A stretch of DNA of 64,000 nt from Proluteimonas flavola (lineage in GTDB: Bacteria > Pseudomonadota > Gammaproteobacteria > Xanthomonadales > Xanthomonadaceae), in NCBI RefSeq assembly GCF_021191705.1, contig NZ_JAIWPU010000005.1:186001-250000 (forward strand), in the 5' to 3' direction. The position numbers and the translations under genes are program-made. Shown here in pieces: positions 25,794-35,900 of this stretch. Each line of letters begins with the position of its first letter. The first letter of the stretch is position 1. Under the pieces are notes generated by a model that did not search any database, was not told the DNA's origin, and saw only the letters and a program-made list of their open reading frames with translations.

Positions 25794-28700
25794 ATGCGCA
25801 AGCAGCCATCAACAAGGCGTCAACCCCGGCATGCCGGGCGGGCTGCGCTCGTTTCGTGCGCGACGCTCCTGTTCGCCTTCTCCGCAAGTGCGGAGATTCC
25901 CATCCCGGACCAGCCGTTGATCATCGGGTCCCGCATCCCCCCCAATATCCTGTTCCTGCTCGACAACTCCGGGTCGATGACTTGGAACTATCTGCCGGAC
26001 GATGCGCCGACAGGCTGGCGGCGGGAGACGTCTGTCCACAACAAGATCTACTACGACCCAAGCATCGACTACCAGCCGTGGGTCGATTCCACTGGCTCGA
26101 CGATGAGCGGTGGGCAGAACTATCGCAGTGCGTACGCGGGGACCCAGCGAATTCCGCCCTTCGATACTTCCACCATCGATCTCCGTAACGAGACACGGAC
26201 GTTCTACGTGCCCAAGGACCCGGCGGGCGACCTGAATGATCAGGCCAATTACTGGCGTTACCAGATCCATACCGACGAGACGATTATCCGCAGCGAGCGA
26301 TTGGTGCGCACGGGAAGCGTTCGAGGCGAGGCCAGCAGAGGGTGCACCGACAATAACAACAACAATCTGCAGTGGCGCAATTGCACCGCCGCCACACCCG
26401 CTGTTCCGGGCCGCAGCCAGGCCCAGGAACGCACCAACTTCGCCACGTGGTACTCCTACCACCGCACACGCTACAAGGTGGCGAAGTCCTCCGTGGGCCG
26501 GGCTTTTGCGGAGATCGGTGGCGAGTACCGTGTCGGCTACCGTAATATCTTCAACGACATGCCGATCAGTGGCTCGGTGGCCGGAATCAACTGGGGAACG
26601 CATCCCATCACCCGGGCAAAACCAATTCCGGTGGCGAGCAACAAAGGCCTGTTCGACGATCCGAATGGCGTCGCGGGCGCCAACAACAACAAGACCGCCT
26701 GGTATCAACGGCTCTACGCGGAAACCGGTAGCGGGAGCACCCCGTTGCGTGAGGCGCTGTACCAGGCCGGCGAGTATTTCGAGACGGACACCTCTGCCAC
26801 CGGGCCCTGGGGCGAGGGCAGGGGGAACGATCAGGAAGGCCAGTTCGCCTGCCGTCTGAACTACACCATCCTCACCACCGATGGCTACCGCAATGACGGC
26901 AGCTGGAACAGGGCCGGGACAATAGGCGAGCAGGACGACAGGGACGGCCCGCTTATCGAGAGTCCGACCGGCGCGACCTACCAGTACAAGCCAAGCCGCC
27001 CGTTCTCGAGCTCGCATTCGGGCAATCTCGCCGACATCGCGATGCGCTACTGGAAGCGGGACCTGAGGCCTGACCTGGACAACGTGGTGCCGACCTCGCC
27101 GGCCAACCCTGCGTTCTGGCAGCATATGGTGACCTTCGGAATCTCCCTGGGCGCAGCGGGCACGCTCGATCCGGGCAAGGATCTGCCGGCGCTGACGTCC
27201 GGCGCGAAATCCTGGCCCTACCATTACGGTTATCAGCAGGGCTCGAACGGGGGCGCCGAGAGTATCGACGACCTCTGGCACGCGGCGGTCAACAGCCGGG
27301 GCAGCTTCGTGATGGCCAACAACGCCGACGAGTTCTCAAGGGCCTTGAGGGATGCGTTGAACGAAATCGCCAACCGCGACAGTTCGTTCTCCAACGTCGC
27401 CAGTAACTCGGTATCGCTCGAGACCGGTTCCCGGGCATTCAATGCGAGTTATGTCACCGGGACATGGACCGGCGCACTGACCGCGCGCGCGATCACTGCC
27501 GAGGGGGTGTCGGCGACCCCGAGCTGGGTATCGAGTCTTCCTGCGTGGAACACGCGCAAGATATTCACCTCGCACGACGGTGCGGGCATCAGCTTCCCCA
27601 GCGGCGACCAGCTCGCGCGTCTGGGGCGCTCTGGCGGAGCCACCAATTATCCGGTGACTGCCGAGAACAATGCGAGGTACATCCGGGGCGATGCGAGCAA
27701 TGAGGCGAGCGAGGGTGGGCTGCTGCGCAACCGGGGCACGAAGCTGGGCGACATCATCGGCTCCTCACCGGCCTATGTGAAAGAAACCAATACGCTCTAT
27801 GTGGGCGCCAACGACGGCATGCTGCATGCTTTCGATGCCACCAACGGGCTGGAATTGTTCGGCTATGTCCCGGGCATCATCGACTTCGGCCATCTTTCGA
27901 CGCTGAGCAGGGGAGACTACGACCACAAGTTCTTCGTGGATGGCCCGGTGGTCGTCAGCGATCGCGCGCAGACGGGCGGGCGCAACATTCTGATCGGCTC
28001 GTTGGGGCGGGGTGGGCGTGGCCTGTATGCCCTCGACGTGACAACCCCGGCGACCGCCGCAGCCGACAGCACGTTCAAGTGGGAACGTTCCGATACGCCG
28101 GAGGGACATCTTGGCATGGTCCTGGGGCGCCCGTTCTTTGCCAATGTTGCCAGCCGTGCATCGACCGTCGCCGTGGTGGGGAATGGCATCAACAGCACGC
28201 ACCACAGGGCGGTGCTTCTTGTCCTGGATGCCGCTTCGGGTGAGGTGATCGCCGAGATCGACACCGGCGCCGGATCGGCCGACGCGCCGAACGGACTGTC
28301 CGCGCCGACCGGTGTGTACGGCGCCGATGGGCGAACCCTTTCGTATGTGTATGCAGGGGACATGCGGGGGAACGTGTGGAAGTTCGACCTGACCGCGGAG
28401 ACTTCCGCGGACTGGGAGGCGACCCTCCTGTTCACCGCCACCAATGAAGCGGAAGACGTGCAGCCGATCTCGGGCGCGCTGACGCTCGCCACCCACCCGG
28501 TCACCCGCAAGCGCTGGATCTTCTTCGGAACCGGCCGCTACCTGACCGCCGATGACGTGAGTTCCAGTGGTGCCGGCGTCCAGAGCATGTATGGATTCAT
28601 GGACGAAGACGAACTGCTTACCCATGACGACCTCACGCAGCGTTCCATCGATCTGACGGGGGAGTTCGTGGACGGGTACCCCGTGCGGGCGTTCCAGTCC

Positions 28701-29123
28701 AGTGCGGCCCTGCCGAGCGGATCAAAGGGTTGGTACATCAACCTGCCCGAAAGCGGTGAGCGGATCATCCAGGATGCACAGCTGGTGTCTTCGTTCCTGG
28801 TGACCGCTAGCATGATTCCATCGGGAAATGCGTGTAATCCGGACGGTATCGGTTATCTCAACGCGTTCAATGCTTTCACAGGGACGAGCGCAAGCGGGAG
28901 TTACTTCGACCTGGACGGGGATGGGCGTACGGACGACTCGACCATCGGTGATAGCGGACGACCGGTCGGGTCGGTCAACGTCGGCGGCGGCATGCCGACG
29001 CTTCCCAACCTGCTACGCGGTGTGTTGGTGGTGGGCGGCACGGGGAGCGGCAACCTGCGTTCGATTCAAACCAGCTTGCCCCGCTGGGACCGCGTTTCGT
29101 GGCGTGAAATCAGGAGTGATTGA
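25794..29123 (+). CDS. pilY1: Type IV pilus tip adhesin PilY1
   Basis: 1,109 residues with a signal peptide ending at ASA. A von Willebrand A-like region starts near residue 50 (ILFLLDNSGSM, a DxSxS metal site). The C-terminal half is the PilY beta-propeller (VYVGANDGMLHAFDATNG-like segment near 665) and there is a DLDGDGRTDD calcium-loop-like motif near residue 1040. PilY1 sits at the pilus tip with the minor pilins, promotes assembly and adhesion and in other species senses surfaces. No pilY2 follows; pilE begins directly at the stop. Confidence 0.93.
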   Translation: MRKQPSTRRQPRHAGRAALVSCATLLFAFSASAEIPIPDQPLIIGSRIPPNILFLLDNSGSMTWNYLPDDAPTGWRRETSVHNKIYYDPSIDYQPWVDSTGSTMSGGQNYRSAYAGTQRIPPFDTSTIDLRNETRTFYVPKDPAGDLNDQANYWRYQIHTDETIIRSERLVRTGSVRGEASRGCTDNNNNNLQWRNCTAATPAVPGRSQAQERTNFATWYSYHRTRYKVAKSSVGRAFAEIGGEYRVGYRNIFNDMPISGSVAGINWGTHPITRAKPIPVASNKGLFDDPNGVAGANNNKTAWYQRLYAETGSGSTPLREALYQAGEYFETDTSATGPWGEGRGNDQEGQFACRLNYTILTTDGYRNDGSWNRAGTIGEQDDRDGPLIESPTGATYQYKPSRPFSSSHSGNLADIAMRYWKRDLRPDLDNVVPTSPANPAFWQHMVTFGISLGAAGTLDPGKDLPALTSGAKSWPYHYGYQQGSNGGAESIDDLWHAAVNSRGSFVMANNADEFSRALRDALNEIANRDSSFSNVASNSVSLETGSRAFNASYVTGTWTGALTARAITAEGVSATPSWVSSLPAWNTRKIFTSHDGAGISFPSGDQLARLGRSGGATNYPVTAENNARYIRGDASNEASEGGLLRNRGTKLGDIIGSSPAYVKETNTLYVGANDGMLHAFDATNGLELFGYVPGIIDFGHLSTLSRGDYDHKFFVDGPVVVSDRAQTGGRNILIGSLGRGGRGLYALDVTTPATAAADSTFKWERSDTPEGHLGMVLGRPFFANVASRASTVAVVGNGINSTHHRAVLLVLDAASGEVIAEIDTGAGSADAPNGLSAPTGVYGADGRTLSYVYAGDMRGNVWKFDLTAETSADWEATLLFTATNEAEDVQPISGALTLATHPVTRKRWIFFGTGRYLTADDVSSSGAGVQSMYGFMDEDELLTHDDLTQRSIDLTGEFVDGYPVRAFQSSAALPSGSKGWYINLPESGERIIQDAQLVSSFLVTASMIPSGNACNPDGIGYLNAFNAFTGTSASGSYFDLDGDGRTDDSTIGDSGRPVGSVNVGGGMPTLPNLLRGVLVVGGTGSGNLRSIQTSLPRWDRVSWREIRSD

Positions 29124-29528
29124 ATGAGGTGGCCATTGAACACCCATCGAGCGGGGCAGCGCGGCTTTTCATTGATCGAGGTGATGATCGTCGTGGCGAT
29201 CATCGGCATCATCGCGGCGATCGCATTTCCCAGTTACCAGGAGCACGTGCGCAAGGGGCGACGGGCAGGCGGCATGGCCTGCCTGATGCAGGCCGCACAG
29301 CAGATGGAGCGCTGGTACACGACACGCCTGACATACGAGGGATCGCCGGCCGCATTTGCATGCGACAGTTCGACCACACCGCATTACACCGTGACACGGA
29401 CAGCAGTAGCCGCCAGAACCTACACCTTGCGAGCAGCACCTCAAGGTGCACAAGAGAGTGATACGTGCGGCACGTTGACGATCAATCAGCGGGGCGCTAG
29501 AACTCCAACGACCCCTGGGTGCTGGTGA
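29124..29528 (+). CDS. pilE: Minor pilin PilE
   Basis: 134 residues. Cleavage site [18 protein letters not shown] with Glu+5, basic KGRRAGG after the helix and a small globular domain with two or three cysteines that end the chain (PTTPGCW). AGGAG at 29112-29116 lies inside the end of pilY1 and the ATG follows its stop without a gap. Last gene of the operon, before a strong terminator. Confidence 0.92.
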   Translation: MRWPLNTHRAGQRGFSLIEVMIVVAIIGIIAAIAFPSYQEHVRKGRRAGGMACLMQAAQQMERWYTTRLTYEGSPAAFACDSSTTPHYTVTRTAVAARTYTLRAAPQGAQESDTCGTLTINQRGARTPTTPGCW

Positions 29529-29570
29529 GCGCTCCATTAGACGCTTTCCGAGCGACGATCGTTCAAACGG

Positions 29571-29601
29571 AAAAGGCCGCGACAGAGTCGCGGCCTTTTT
29601 G
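29571..29601 (+). terminator. Terminator of the minor pilin operon
   Basis: AAGGCCGCGAC (29573-29583), loop AGA, GTCGCGGCCTT (29587-29597), followed by TTT. The preceding A run makes it work in both directions, so it may also end the tRNA-Asn transcript from the other strand. Confidence 0.95.
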
Positions 29602-29608
29602 TTCAATC

Positions 29609-29685
29609 TGGCGCCCGAAGTTGGACTCGAACCAACGACCCCCTGATTAACAGTCAAGTGCTCTAACCGGCTGAGCTATTCGGGC
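29609..29685 (-). tRNA. tRNA-Asn (GTT)
   Basis: Full cloverleaf on the minus strand: acceptor GCCCGAA pairs with TTCGGGC, anticodon loop CTGTTAA gives anticodon GTT, T arm GGTTCGAGTCC, and CCA is encoded. Confidence 0.97.
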
Positions 29686-29694
29686 GAGGGCGCC

Positions 29695-29722
29695 ATTCTA
29701 ATGCCTGCCGGCCGCACGTCAA
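29695..29722 (-). promoter_or_regulatory. Promoter of tRNA-Asn
   Basis: On the minus strand TTGACG (29722-29717), 16-bp spacer, TAGAAT (29700-29695), ten bases before the mature tRNA. Close to the sigma-70 consensus. Confidence 0.75.
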
Positions 29723-29776
29723 GCGCCCGACGATCCGCATCGACCGGCGCCTCCCGGTCTCGGAGCGCATGCCCGC

Positions 29777-30280
29777 TCAGCACGGGATAGGCGGTATCGT
29801 GCGTTCGCTGCGGGGACGCCCGCCGTTGCTGATGATCAGCGTGCCACGCTGCTGTCCGCGGACGCAGACGCGCATGGTCTGGTTGCTGCCGGCGCTGGTG
29901 CCGTCGGTCCTGTAACGCAGGGCCTTTCGGTTGGATACGAGGCTGACATCGCCATCTGCGGGCAACGCACCGATTCTGAGGATATCTGCGGGGGCCTTCA
30001 GGTCTCCGGTCACGACGAGCCAGCCACGGCTCCAATCGAGTTGCGTGGTGCAGTGGCCGATCTGCGCGCGTGGGCAGATGGTGACGGGATGTCCCGACAT
30101 GATCGCGGCGGTCCTGGCCAATGTCACGTCGGCCCGTAGAGCACTGATCGTGGCATCGGCGCGTCGTTGCTGCAGCAATTCGATCATGGGCGGAAGCGCG
30201 ACTGCCGACAGGATCGAGATGATTGCCAGCATGACGATCACCTCGACCAGGCTGATGCCGATCTGCTTCTTTGCATACAC
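29777..30280 (-). CDS. fimT: Second FimT/GspH-type pilin
   Basis: 167 residues. Leader MYAKKQIG then [19 protein letters not shown] with Glu+5, followed by the GspH-type helix [25 protein letters not shown] and several cysteines, ending PIPC. It is clearly related to the first gene of the minor pilin operon but lies on the other strand beyond tRNA-Asn. Two FimT-like pilins are usual in Xanthomonadaceae; FimT binds DNA during uptake in related bacteria, which may apply to one of the two here. Single gene. Confidence 0.88.
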   Translation of the reverse strand: MYAKKQIGISLVEVIVMLAIISILSAVALPPMIELLQQRRADATISALRADVTLARTAAIMSGHPVTICPRAQIGHCTTQLDWSRGWLVVTGDLKAPADILRIGALPADGDVSLVSNRKALRYRTDGTSAGSNQTMRVCVRGQQRGTLIISNGGRPRSERTIPPIPC

Positions 30281-30436
30281 GCGGGCATTCCCTTGCCTCG
30301 GTTATGGTCATCGTCAACGCGGTGCTGCGGCTTCCCAAGCGGTGATTTCCCACGATCCGGCTACGAATTTTCCTTGCCAGCGTGTCCGGCAGGGCTTGTC
30401 TGTACGTCTCCCGCCCCCACCATCGATTGCACGCCC

Positions 30437-32470
30437 ATGAACGACGCCATCCACCCCGCCGCGTTCCAGCTCGTCTCGCCCTACCAGCCGGCGGGCGACC
30501 AACCGCAGGCGATCGAAAAGCTGGTCGAGGGCTTCGAAGCAGGGCTGGCGCACCAGACGCTGCTCGGCGTCACCGGTTCGGGCAAGACCTACACGATCGC
30601 CAACGTGATCCAGCAGGTGCAGAAGCCGACGCTGGTGATGGCGCCGAACAAGACGCTGGCGGCGCAGCTCTATGGCGAGTTCAAGTCGTTCTTTCCGCAC
30701 AACGCGGTCGAGTACTTCGTCAGCTATTACGACTACTACCAGCCCGAGGCCTATGTGCCGTCGTCGGACACCTACATCGAGAAGGACAGCTCGGTGAACG
30801 AGCACATCGAGCAGATGCGGCTGTCGGCGACGAAAGCGTTGCTGGAACGGCGCGATGCGATCGTGGTGTGTTCGGTCTCGGCGATCTACGGCCTTGGCGA
30901 TCCGAACGAGTACTTCCGGATGGTGCTGCACATGGTGCGCGGCGAGCGCATCGACCAGCGCGAGCTGATCCGGCGCCTGACCGAGATGCAGTACAGCCGC
31001 AACGACACCGAGCTGCGCCGCGGTACCTATCGCGTGCGCGGCGAGATCATCGACATCCATCCGGCGGAGTCCGAAATGGACGCGCTGCGCATTGAGCTAT
31101 TCGACGGCGAGATCGAGCGGATCACCCAGTTCGATCCGCTGACCGGCGAGACAAAGCGCACGCTGCCCCGCTACACGATCTATCCCAAGTCGCACTACGT
31201 CACCACGCGCCGCACGACGCTCGAGGCGGTCGAAGCGATCAAGGCCGAGCTGCCGCCGCGTCTGGAGCAGTTCTACGCCGAGAACAAGCTGATCGAGGCG
31301 CAGCGGCTGCAGCAGCGCACCCAGTTCGATCTCGAGATGATGGCCGAGGTCGGCTACTGCAACGGTGTGGAGAACTATTCGCGGCACCTGACCGGGCGCA
31401 TGCCGGGCGAGGCGCCGCCGTGCCTGTTCGACTACCTGCCGCCGGACGCGCTGCTGGTCGTCGACGAGTCGCACGTGACCGTTCCGCAGATCGGCGCGAT
31501 GTACAAGGGCGACCGCTCGCGCAAGGAAACGCTGGTGAACTTCGGCTTCAGGCTGCCGTCGGCGATGGACAACCGGCCGCTGAAGTTCGAGGAGTGGGAA
31601 GGCCGCGCGCCGCGCGCGATCTTCGTGTCGGCCACGCCCGGCAAGTACGAACTGGAGAAATCGGAAGGGCAGATCACCGAACTGGTCGTGCGGCCGACCG
31701 GCCTGATCGATCCGCAGGTCGAGATCCGCCCGGTCGCCAGCCAGGTCGACGATGTGCTCGGCGAGATCCGCGAGCGGGTCGAGATGGGCGACCGCGTGCT
31801 GATCACGGTGCTGACCAAGCGCATGGCCGAGAACCTCACCGAATACCTCGGCGAGCACGATGTCAAAGTGCGCTACCTGCACTCGGACATCGACACCGTC
31901 GAGCGCGTGGAGATCATCCGCGACCTGCGGCTGGGCAAGTTCGATGTGCTGGTGGGCATCAACCTGCTGCGCGAGGGTCTCGACATGCCCGAGGTGTCGC
32001 TGGTGGCGATCCTCGATGCCGACAAGGAAGGCTTCCTGCGCTCGGGCGGCTCGCTGATCCAGACCATCGGCCGCGCGGCGCGCAACCTGCGCGGCAAGGC
32101 GATCCTCTACGCGGATCGCATCACCAATTCGATGCAGATGGCGCTCGACGAGACCGACCGTCGCCGGGCCAAGCAGGTCGAGTACAACACCGAGCACGGC
32201 ATCACCCCGACATCGGTGGCGCGCGCGATCGTCGACATCATGGAAGGCGCCCGCGCCGAGCCCGAGCTCGAGAAGAAGGGGCGCGGCAAAAGCCGCAAGG
32301 TCGCCGAGCCGGCCGAGGATTACGCGGCCTTGCCGCCGGACAAGCTGGCCTCGCGCCTCAAGGCACTGGAGCAGCAGATGTACCAGCATGCGCGCGATCT
32401 GGAGTTCGAGGAAGCGGGCCGCATCCGCGACCGGATCCGGCAGATCAAGGACGCGAGCTTGGTCCGCTAG
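30437..32470 (+). CDS. uvrB: Excinuclease ABC subunit B
   Basis: 677 residues, usual length. Walker A GVTGSGKT near residue 43, the beta-hairpin [21 protein letters not shown] that clamps DNA, DEAD-type DESH, helicase motifs VFVSATPG-like and QTIGRAARN, and the C-terminal UVR helix pair ([25 protein letters not shown]) that binds UvrA/UvrC. It verifies lesions in nucleotide excision repair. The start ATG 30437 begins [23 protein letters not shown]; no strong ribosome site is seen. No clear LexA box was found in the 156-base gap upstream. Confidence 0.97.
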   Translation: MNDAIHPAAFQLVSPYQPAGDQPQAIEKLVEGFEAGLAHQTLLGVTGSGKTYTIANVIQQVQKPTLVMAPNKTLAAQLYGEFKSFFPHNAVEYFVSYYDYYQPEAYVPSSDTYIEKDSSVNEHIEQMRLSATKALLERRDAIVVCSVSAIYGLGDPNEYFRMVLHMVRGERIDQRELIRRLTEMQYSRNDTELRRGTYRVRGEIIDIHPAESEMDALRIELFDGEIERITQFDPLTGETKRTLPRYTIYPKSHYVTTRRTTLEAVEAIKAELPPRLEQFYAENKLIEAQRLQQRTQFDLEMMAEVGYCNGVENYSRHLTGRMPGEAPPCLFDYLPPDALLVVDESHVTVPQIGAMYKGDRSRKETLVNFGFRLPSAMDNRPLKFEEWEGRAPRAIFVSATPGKYELEKSEGQITELVVRPTGLIDPQVEIRPVASQVDDVLGEIRERVEMGDRVLITVLTKRMAENLTEYLGEHDVKVRYLHSDIDTVERVEIIRDLRLGKFDVLVGINLLREGLDMPEVSLVAILDADKEGFLRSGGSLIQTIGRAARNLRGKAILYADRITNSMQMALDETDRRRAKQVEYNTEHGITPTSVARAIVDIMEGARAEPELEKKGRGKSRKVAEPAEDYAALPPDKLASRLKALEQQMYQHARDLEFEEAGRIRDRIRQIKDASLVR

Positions 32471-32488
32471 AAATTTGCGCGCGGGGTA

Positions 32489-32517
32489 TTCGACAACACG
32501 CGAATCCGGTGTATGAT
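32489..32517 (+). promoter_or_regulatory. Promoter of tRNA-Val
   Basis: TTCGAC (32489-32494), 17-bp spacer, TATGAT (32512-32517), 11 bases before the tRNA. Confidence 0.7.
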
Positions 32518-32528
32518 TCGCACCCTTC

Positions 32529-32603
32529 GGGCGGTTAGCTCAGCGGTAGAGCACTACCTTGACATGGTAGGGGTCACAGGTTCGAACCCTGTACCGCCCA
32601 CCA
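32529..32603 (+). tRNA. tRNA-Val (GAC)
   Basis: Acceptor GGGCGGT pairs with ACCGCCC; anticodon stem CTACC/GGTAG encloses TTGACAT, giving anticodon GAC; T arm AGGTTCGAACCCT; CCA encoded. Confidence 0.97.
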
Positions 32604-32906
32604 CCTCGGGCCCTTGATGCAGCAGGGCGGGGTGGTCACGAAGATCCGGCGCGGGTGGTGTATCCCCGCGCCGATGTGACGCGGGGTTGGCCTGGCGCCC
32701 CGGCATTTCGAGTCCGCTTCGAATTCCTGAAGACCGATAGCCTGTTCGCGTGTCTGGCGATCGTGCCGGCACGTCGCAGACGGTCCCGCCTGTGGGGCTG
32801 CCGACCCCGGATTGTCGGCTCGCGAGTGCGCAGGTCGTCACACCGGTTCGCGTGGTCAGGGCGCAAGCTAGCGGCAAGCAGGCCGTCGGCTTGACCAGGA
32901 TCCTCC
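32604..32906 (+). other. Gap between tRNA-Val and ndvB
   Basis: 303 bases without a convincing gene. A weak hairpin (GCCCT...AGGGC near 32610-32632) may end the tRNA transcript, and AGGA at 32896-32899 is the ndvB ribosome site. No clear promoter was recognised. Confidence 0.5.
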
Positions 32907-35900
32907 ATGCACGCTGCTTCGAGGATGACCCGCCGCTGGCTGCGTCTGCGCCGCCGCTTCGGTCGTTTGCCCCACACCGTCATGTCCGCCGACCCCGAAT
33001 CCGAGGCCCCCCTCCGCGCGCAGCTCTTCAGCGCCGAGCAGATGGAACTGCACGGCAAGGCGCTCGCGCTGAGCCATCGCATCCATGCCGGGCGCGTGCC
33101 CGACCGTCTGCTCGCGCGGCTCAGCGACAACGCGGCGCTGCTCGAGGACGCGCGCACGTTCCTGTCGCTGATGGTCCGCGACGATATCCGCATCACCCCG
33201 GCCGGCGAGTGGCTGCTCGACAACTACCACCTGATCGAAGAGCAGGTGCGGCTGGCGCGGCGGCATCTGCCCAAGGGCTACAGCCGCGAGCTGCCGGCGC
33301 TGTCGCAGGGCGCGTCGGCCGGACTGCCGCGCGTCTACGACCTGGCGATGGAAGCGGTCGCGCACGGCGACGGGCAGGTGGATGCGGTCACGCTGAGCCG
33401 CTTCGTCGCGGCCTACCAGTCGGTCACGCCGCTGACGCTGGGCGAACTGTGGGCGATCCCGATCATGCTGCGACTCGCGGTGCTCGAGAACCTGCGGCGC
33501 ATGGCGGCGCGGGTGATCCGCGATGGCCGCGACCATCGCCGCGCGCGGCAGTGGGCCGAATGCCTGAATGCCACGGCCGCGGATGCGCCGAAGGACGTGG
33601 TGCTGGTCGTCGCCGACATGGCGCGCAGCCAGCCGCCGGCGACCGGTGCGTTCGTCGCCGAACTCACGCGCGGCCTGCACGGCCGCGGCGCGGTGCTGTC
33701 GATGCCGCTGACGTGGATCGAGCAGTGGCTGACCGACAGCGGCCTGCGCATCGAGGCGCTGGTGCATGCCGAAAGCCAGCAGCAGGCGGCAGACCAGGTG
33801 TCGATCGGCAACAGCATCGGCAGCCTGCGTTTCCTCGGCAACATGGACTGGCGCGAATACGTGGAGACCATGAGCCTGGTCGATGCGGTACTGCGCGACG
33901 ATCCCGCTGCGACCTACGGGCTGATGGATTTCGGCACGCGCGACCATTACCGGCACGCGGTCGAGAAGATCGCCAGGCGCACCGGCGTCAGCGAAGTGCA
34001 TGTGGCGCACACCACCGTGCGGCTGGCGCAGGCGCATCCGGCCGAGGCCATCGAGGCGCACGTCGGTTATTTCCTCGTCGACGACGGCCTGGACCGCACC
34101 CTCGCGGCGCTGGGGATCGAGCGCGGACGCAAACCGGTCCGCATGGTGCCGCGCACCGTTCCGTTGCCGGTCTATCTCGCCCTCATTGCCGTCGTCGTCG
34201 CGCTCGCGACGACCGGCCTGCTCGGACAATCGGGCGTGCAGCATGTGCCCATGGCGCCGCTGTGGCTTCTCGCCCTGTTGGGGCTGCTGGTGTTCAGCGA
34301 ACTCGGCATCGCGCTGACCAACTGGCTGGCGACGGTCGTCGTCGCGCCCAAACCGCTGCCGCGGCTGGATTTCTCGCATGGCATTCCGGCCACCGCCCGC
34401 ACGCTGGTGGTGGTGCCCTGCATGTTCGGCGACATCGCCACGGTCGACGCGCTGGTCGAAGGGCTCGAGGTCCGTTTCCTCGCCAACCGCGATCCGCACC
34501 TGCATTTCGCGCTGCTCAGCGACGATCTCGATGCCGACCGGCAGACGTTGCCCGGCGACGCGGCCGTGCGCGCGCATGCCGCCGCACTGATCGCCGGTCT
34601 CAACCAGCGCTATCTCGCCGACAGTCCTGCGCCCGGCGGCGACCGGTTCTTCCTGTTCCATCGCCCGCGCACCTGGAATGCGGGCGAGGGCCGCTGGATC
34701 GGCGAGGAACGCAAGCGCGGCAAGCTCGCCGCCTTGAACGGCGTCCTGCGCGGCGCCGGCACGGGGGCGTTCCAGCAGATCGTCGGCCGCACCGAGGTGC
34801 TGGCCAACGTGCGTTACGTGATCACGCTCGACACCGACACGCGCCTGCCGCGCGATGCCGCGCGCGCCTTCGTCGGCACGCTGGCGCATCCGCTCAACCG
34901 CGCGGTCTTCGATCCGAAGCGCAAGCGCGTGACCCGCGGCTACGGCATCCTGCAGCCCAGCGTCGGCAGCAGTTTCAGTGGCCGTCGCATCAGCCGCTAC
35001 GCGCGCATGTACGGCAGCGAGCCGGGCATCGATCCCTATACGCGCACGGTCTCGGACGTGTACCAGGACCTGTTCGGAGAAGGCTCCTTCGTCGGCAAGG
35101 GCATCTACGACATCGACGCGTTCGAGCAGGCACTGCACGGCCGCTTCCCCGACAACCGCATCCTCAGCCACGACCTGCTCGAGGGTTGCCACGCGCGTGC
35201 CGGACTGGTCAGCGACGTACGCCTGTACGAGGACTATCCCGCGCGCTATGCCGCCGACGTCAAGCGCCGCCATCGCTGGATCCGCGGCGACTGGCAGCTG
35301 CTGCCGTGGTTGATGCCGTGGGTGCCGACCGCGCACGAGGGACGCGTGCGCAATCCGCTGTCGTGGCTGTCGCGCGGCAAGCTGATCGACAATCTGCGCC
35401 GCAGCCTGGTGCCCGCGGCCGCGCTCGTGCTGCTGGTCTTCGGCTGGGCCACACTCGCCGCGCCGCTGGCGTGGACGTTCTGGCTGCTGACGGTGTTCTT
35501 CGCGCCCGTGCTGATCCCGGCGCTGCGCGATCTGCTGTCGAAGCCGGCGGACATGCGCCTGGACACGCATCTGCTGCAGGTCGGCGATGCGACCGGTCGC
35601 GGCCTCTTGCGCGCCGCGGTCAACTTCGCCTGCCTGCCGTACGAGGCGATGTTCAGCCTGTCGGCGATCGCGCTGACGTTGTGGCGCACCCTGGTCAGTC
35701 GCCGGCATCTGCTGCAGTGGAATCCGTCGAGCGAGGTCGAGCGCTCGCTCGGCAGCGGCATGGCGGCGGAACTGCGCGCGATGTGGGGCGCGCCGGTGCT
35801 GGCGCTGCTGGTCGGGCTTCTGGTGATGCGGACCAATCCCGCAGCGCTGTGGGTCGCGGGTCCACTCTTGGCGTTGTGGGCGGTCTCGCCGCTGCTGATG

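Noticed and set aside
30281-30436. LexA box before uvrB
   Set aside because: No sequence close to a known Xanthomonas or E. coli LexA site was seen; absence by eye is not proof.
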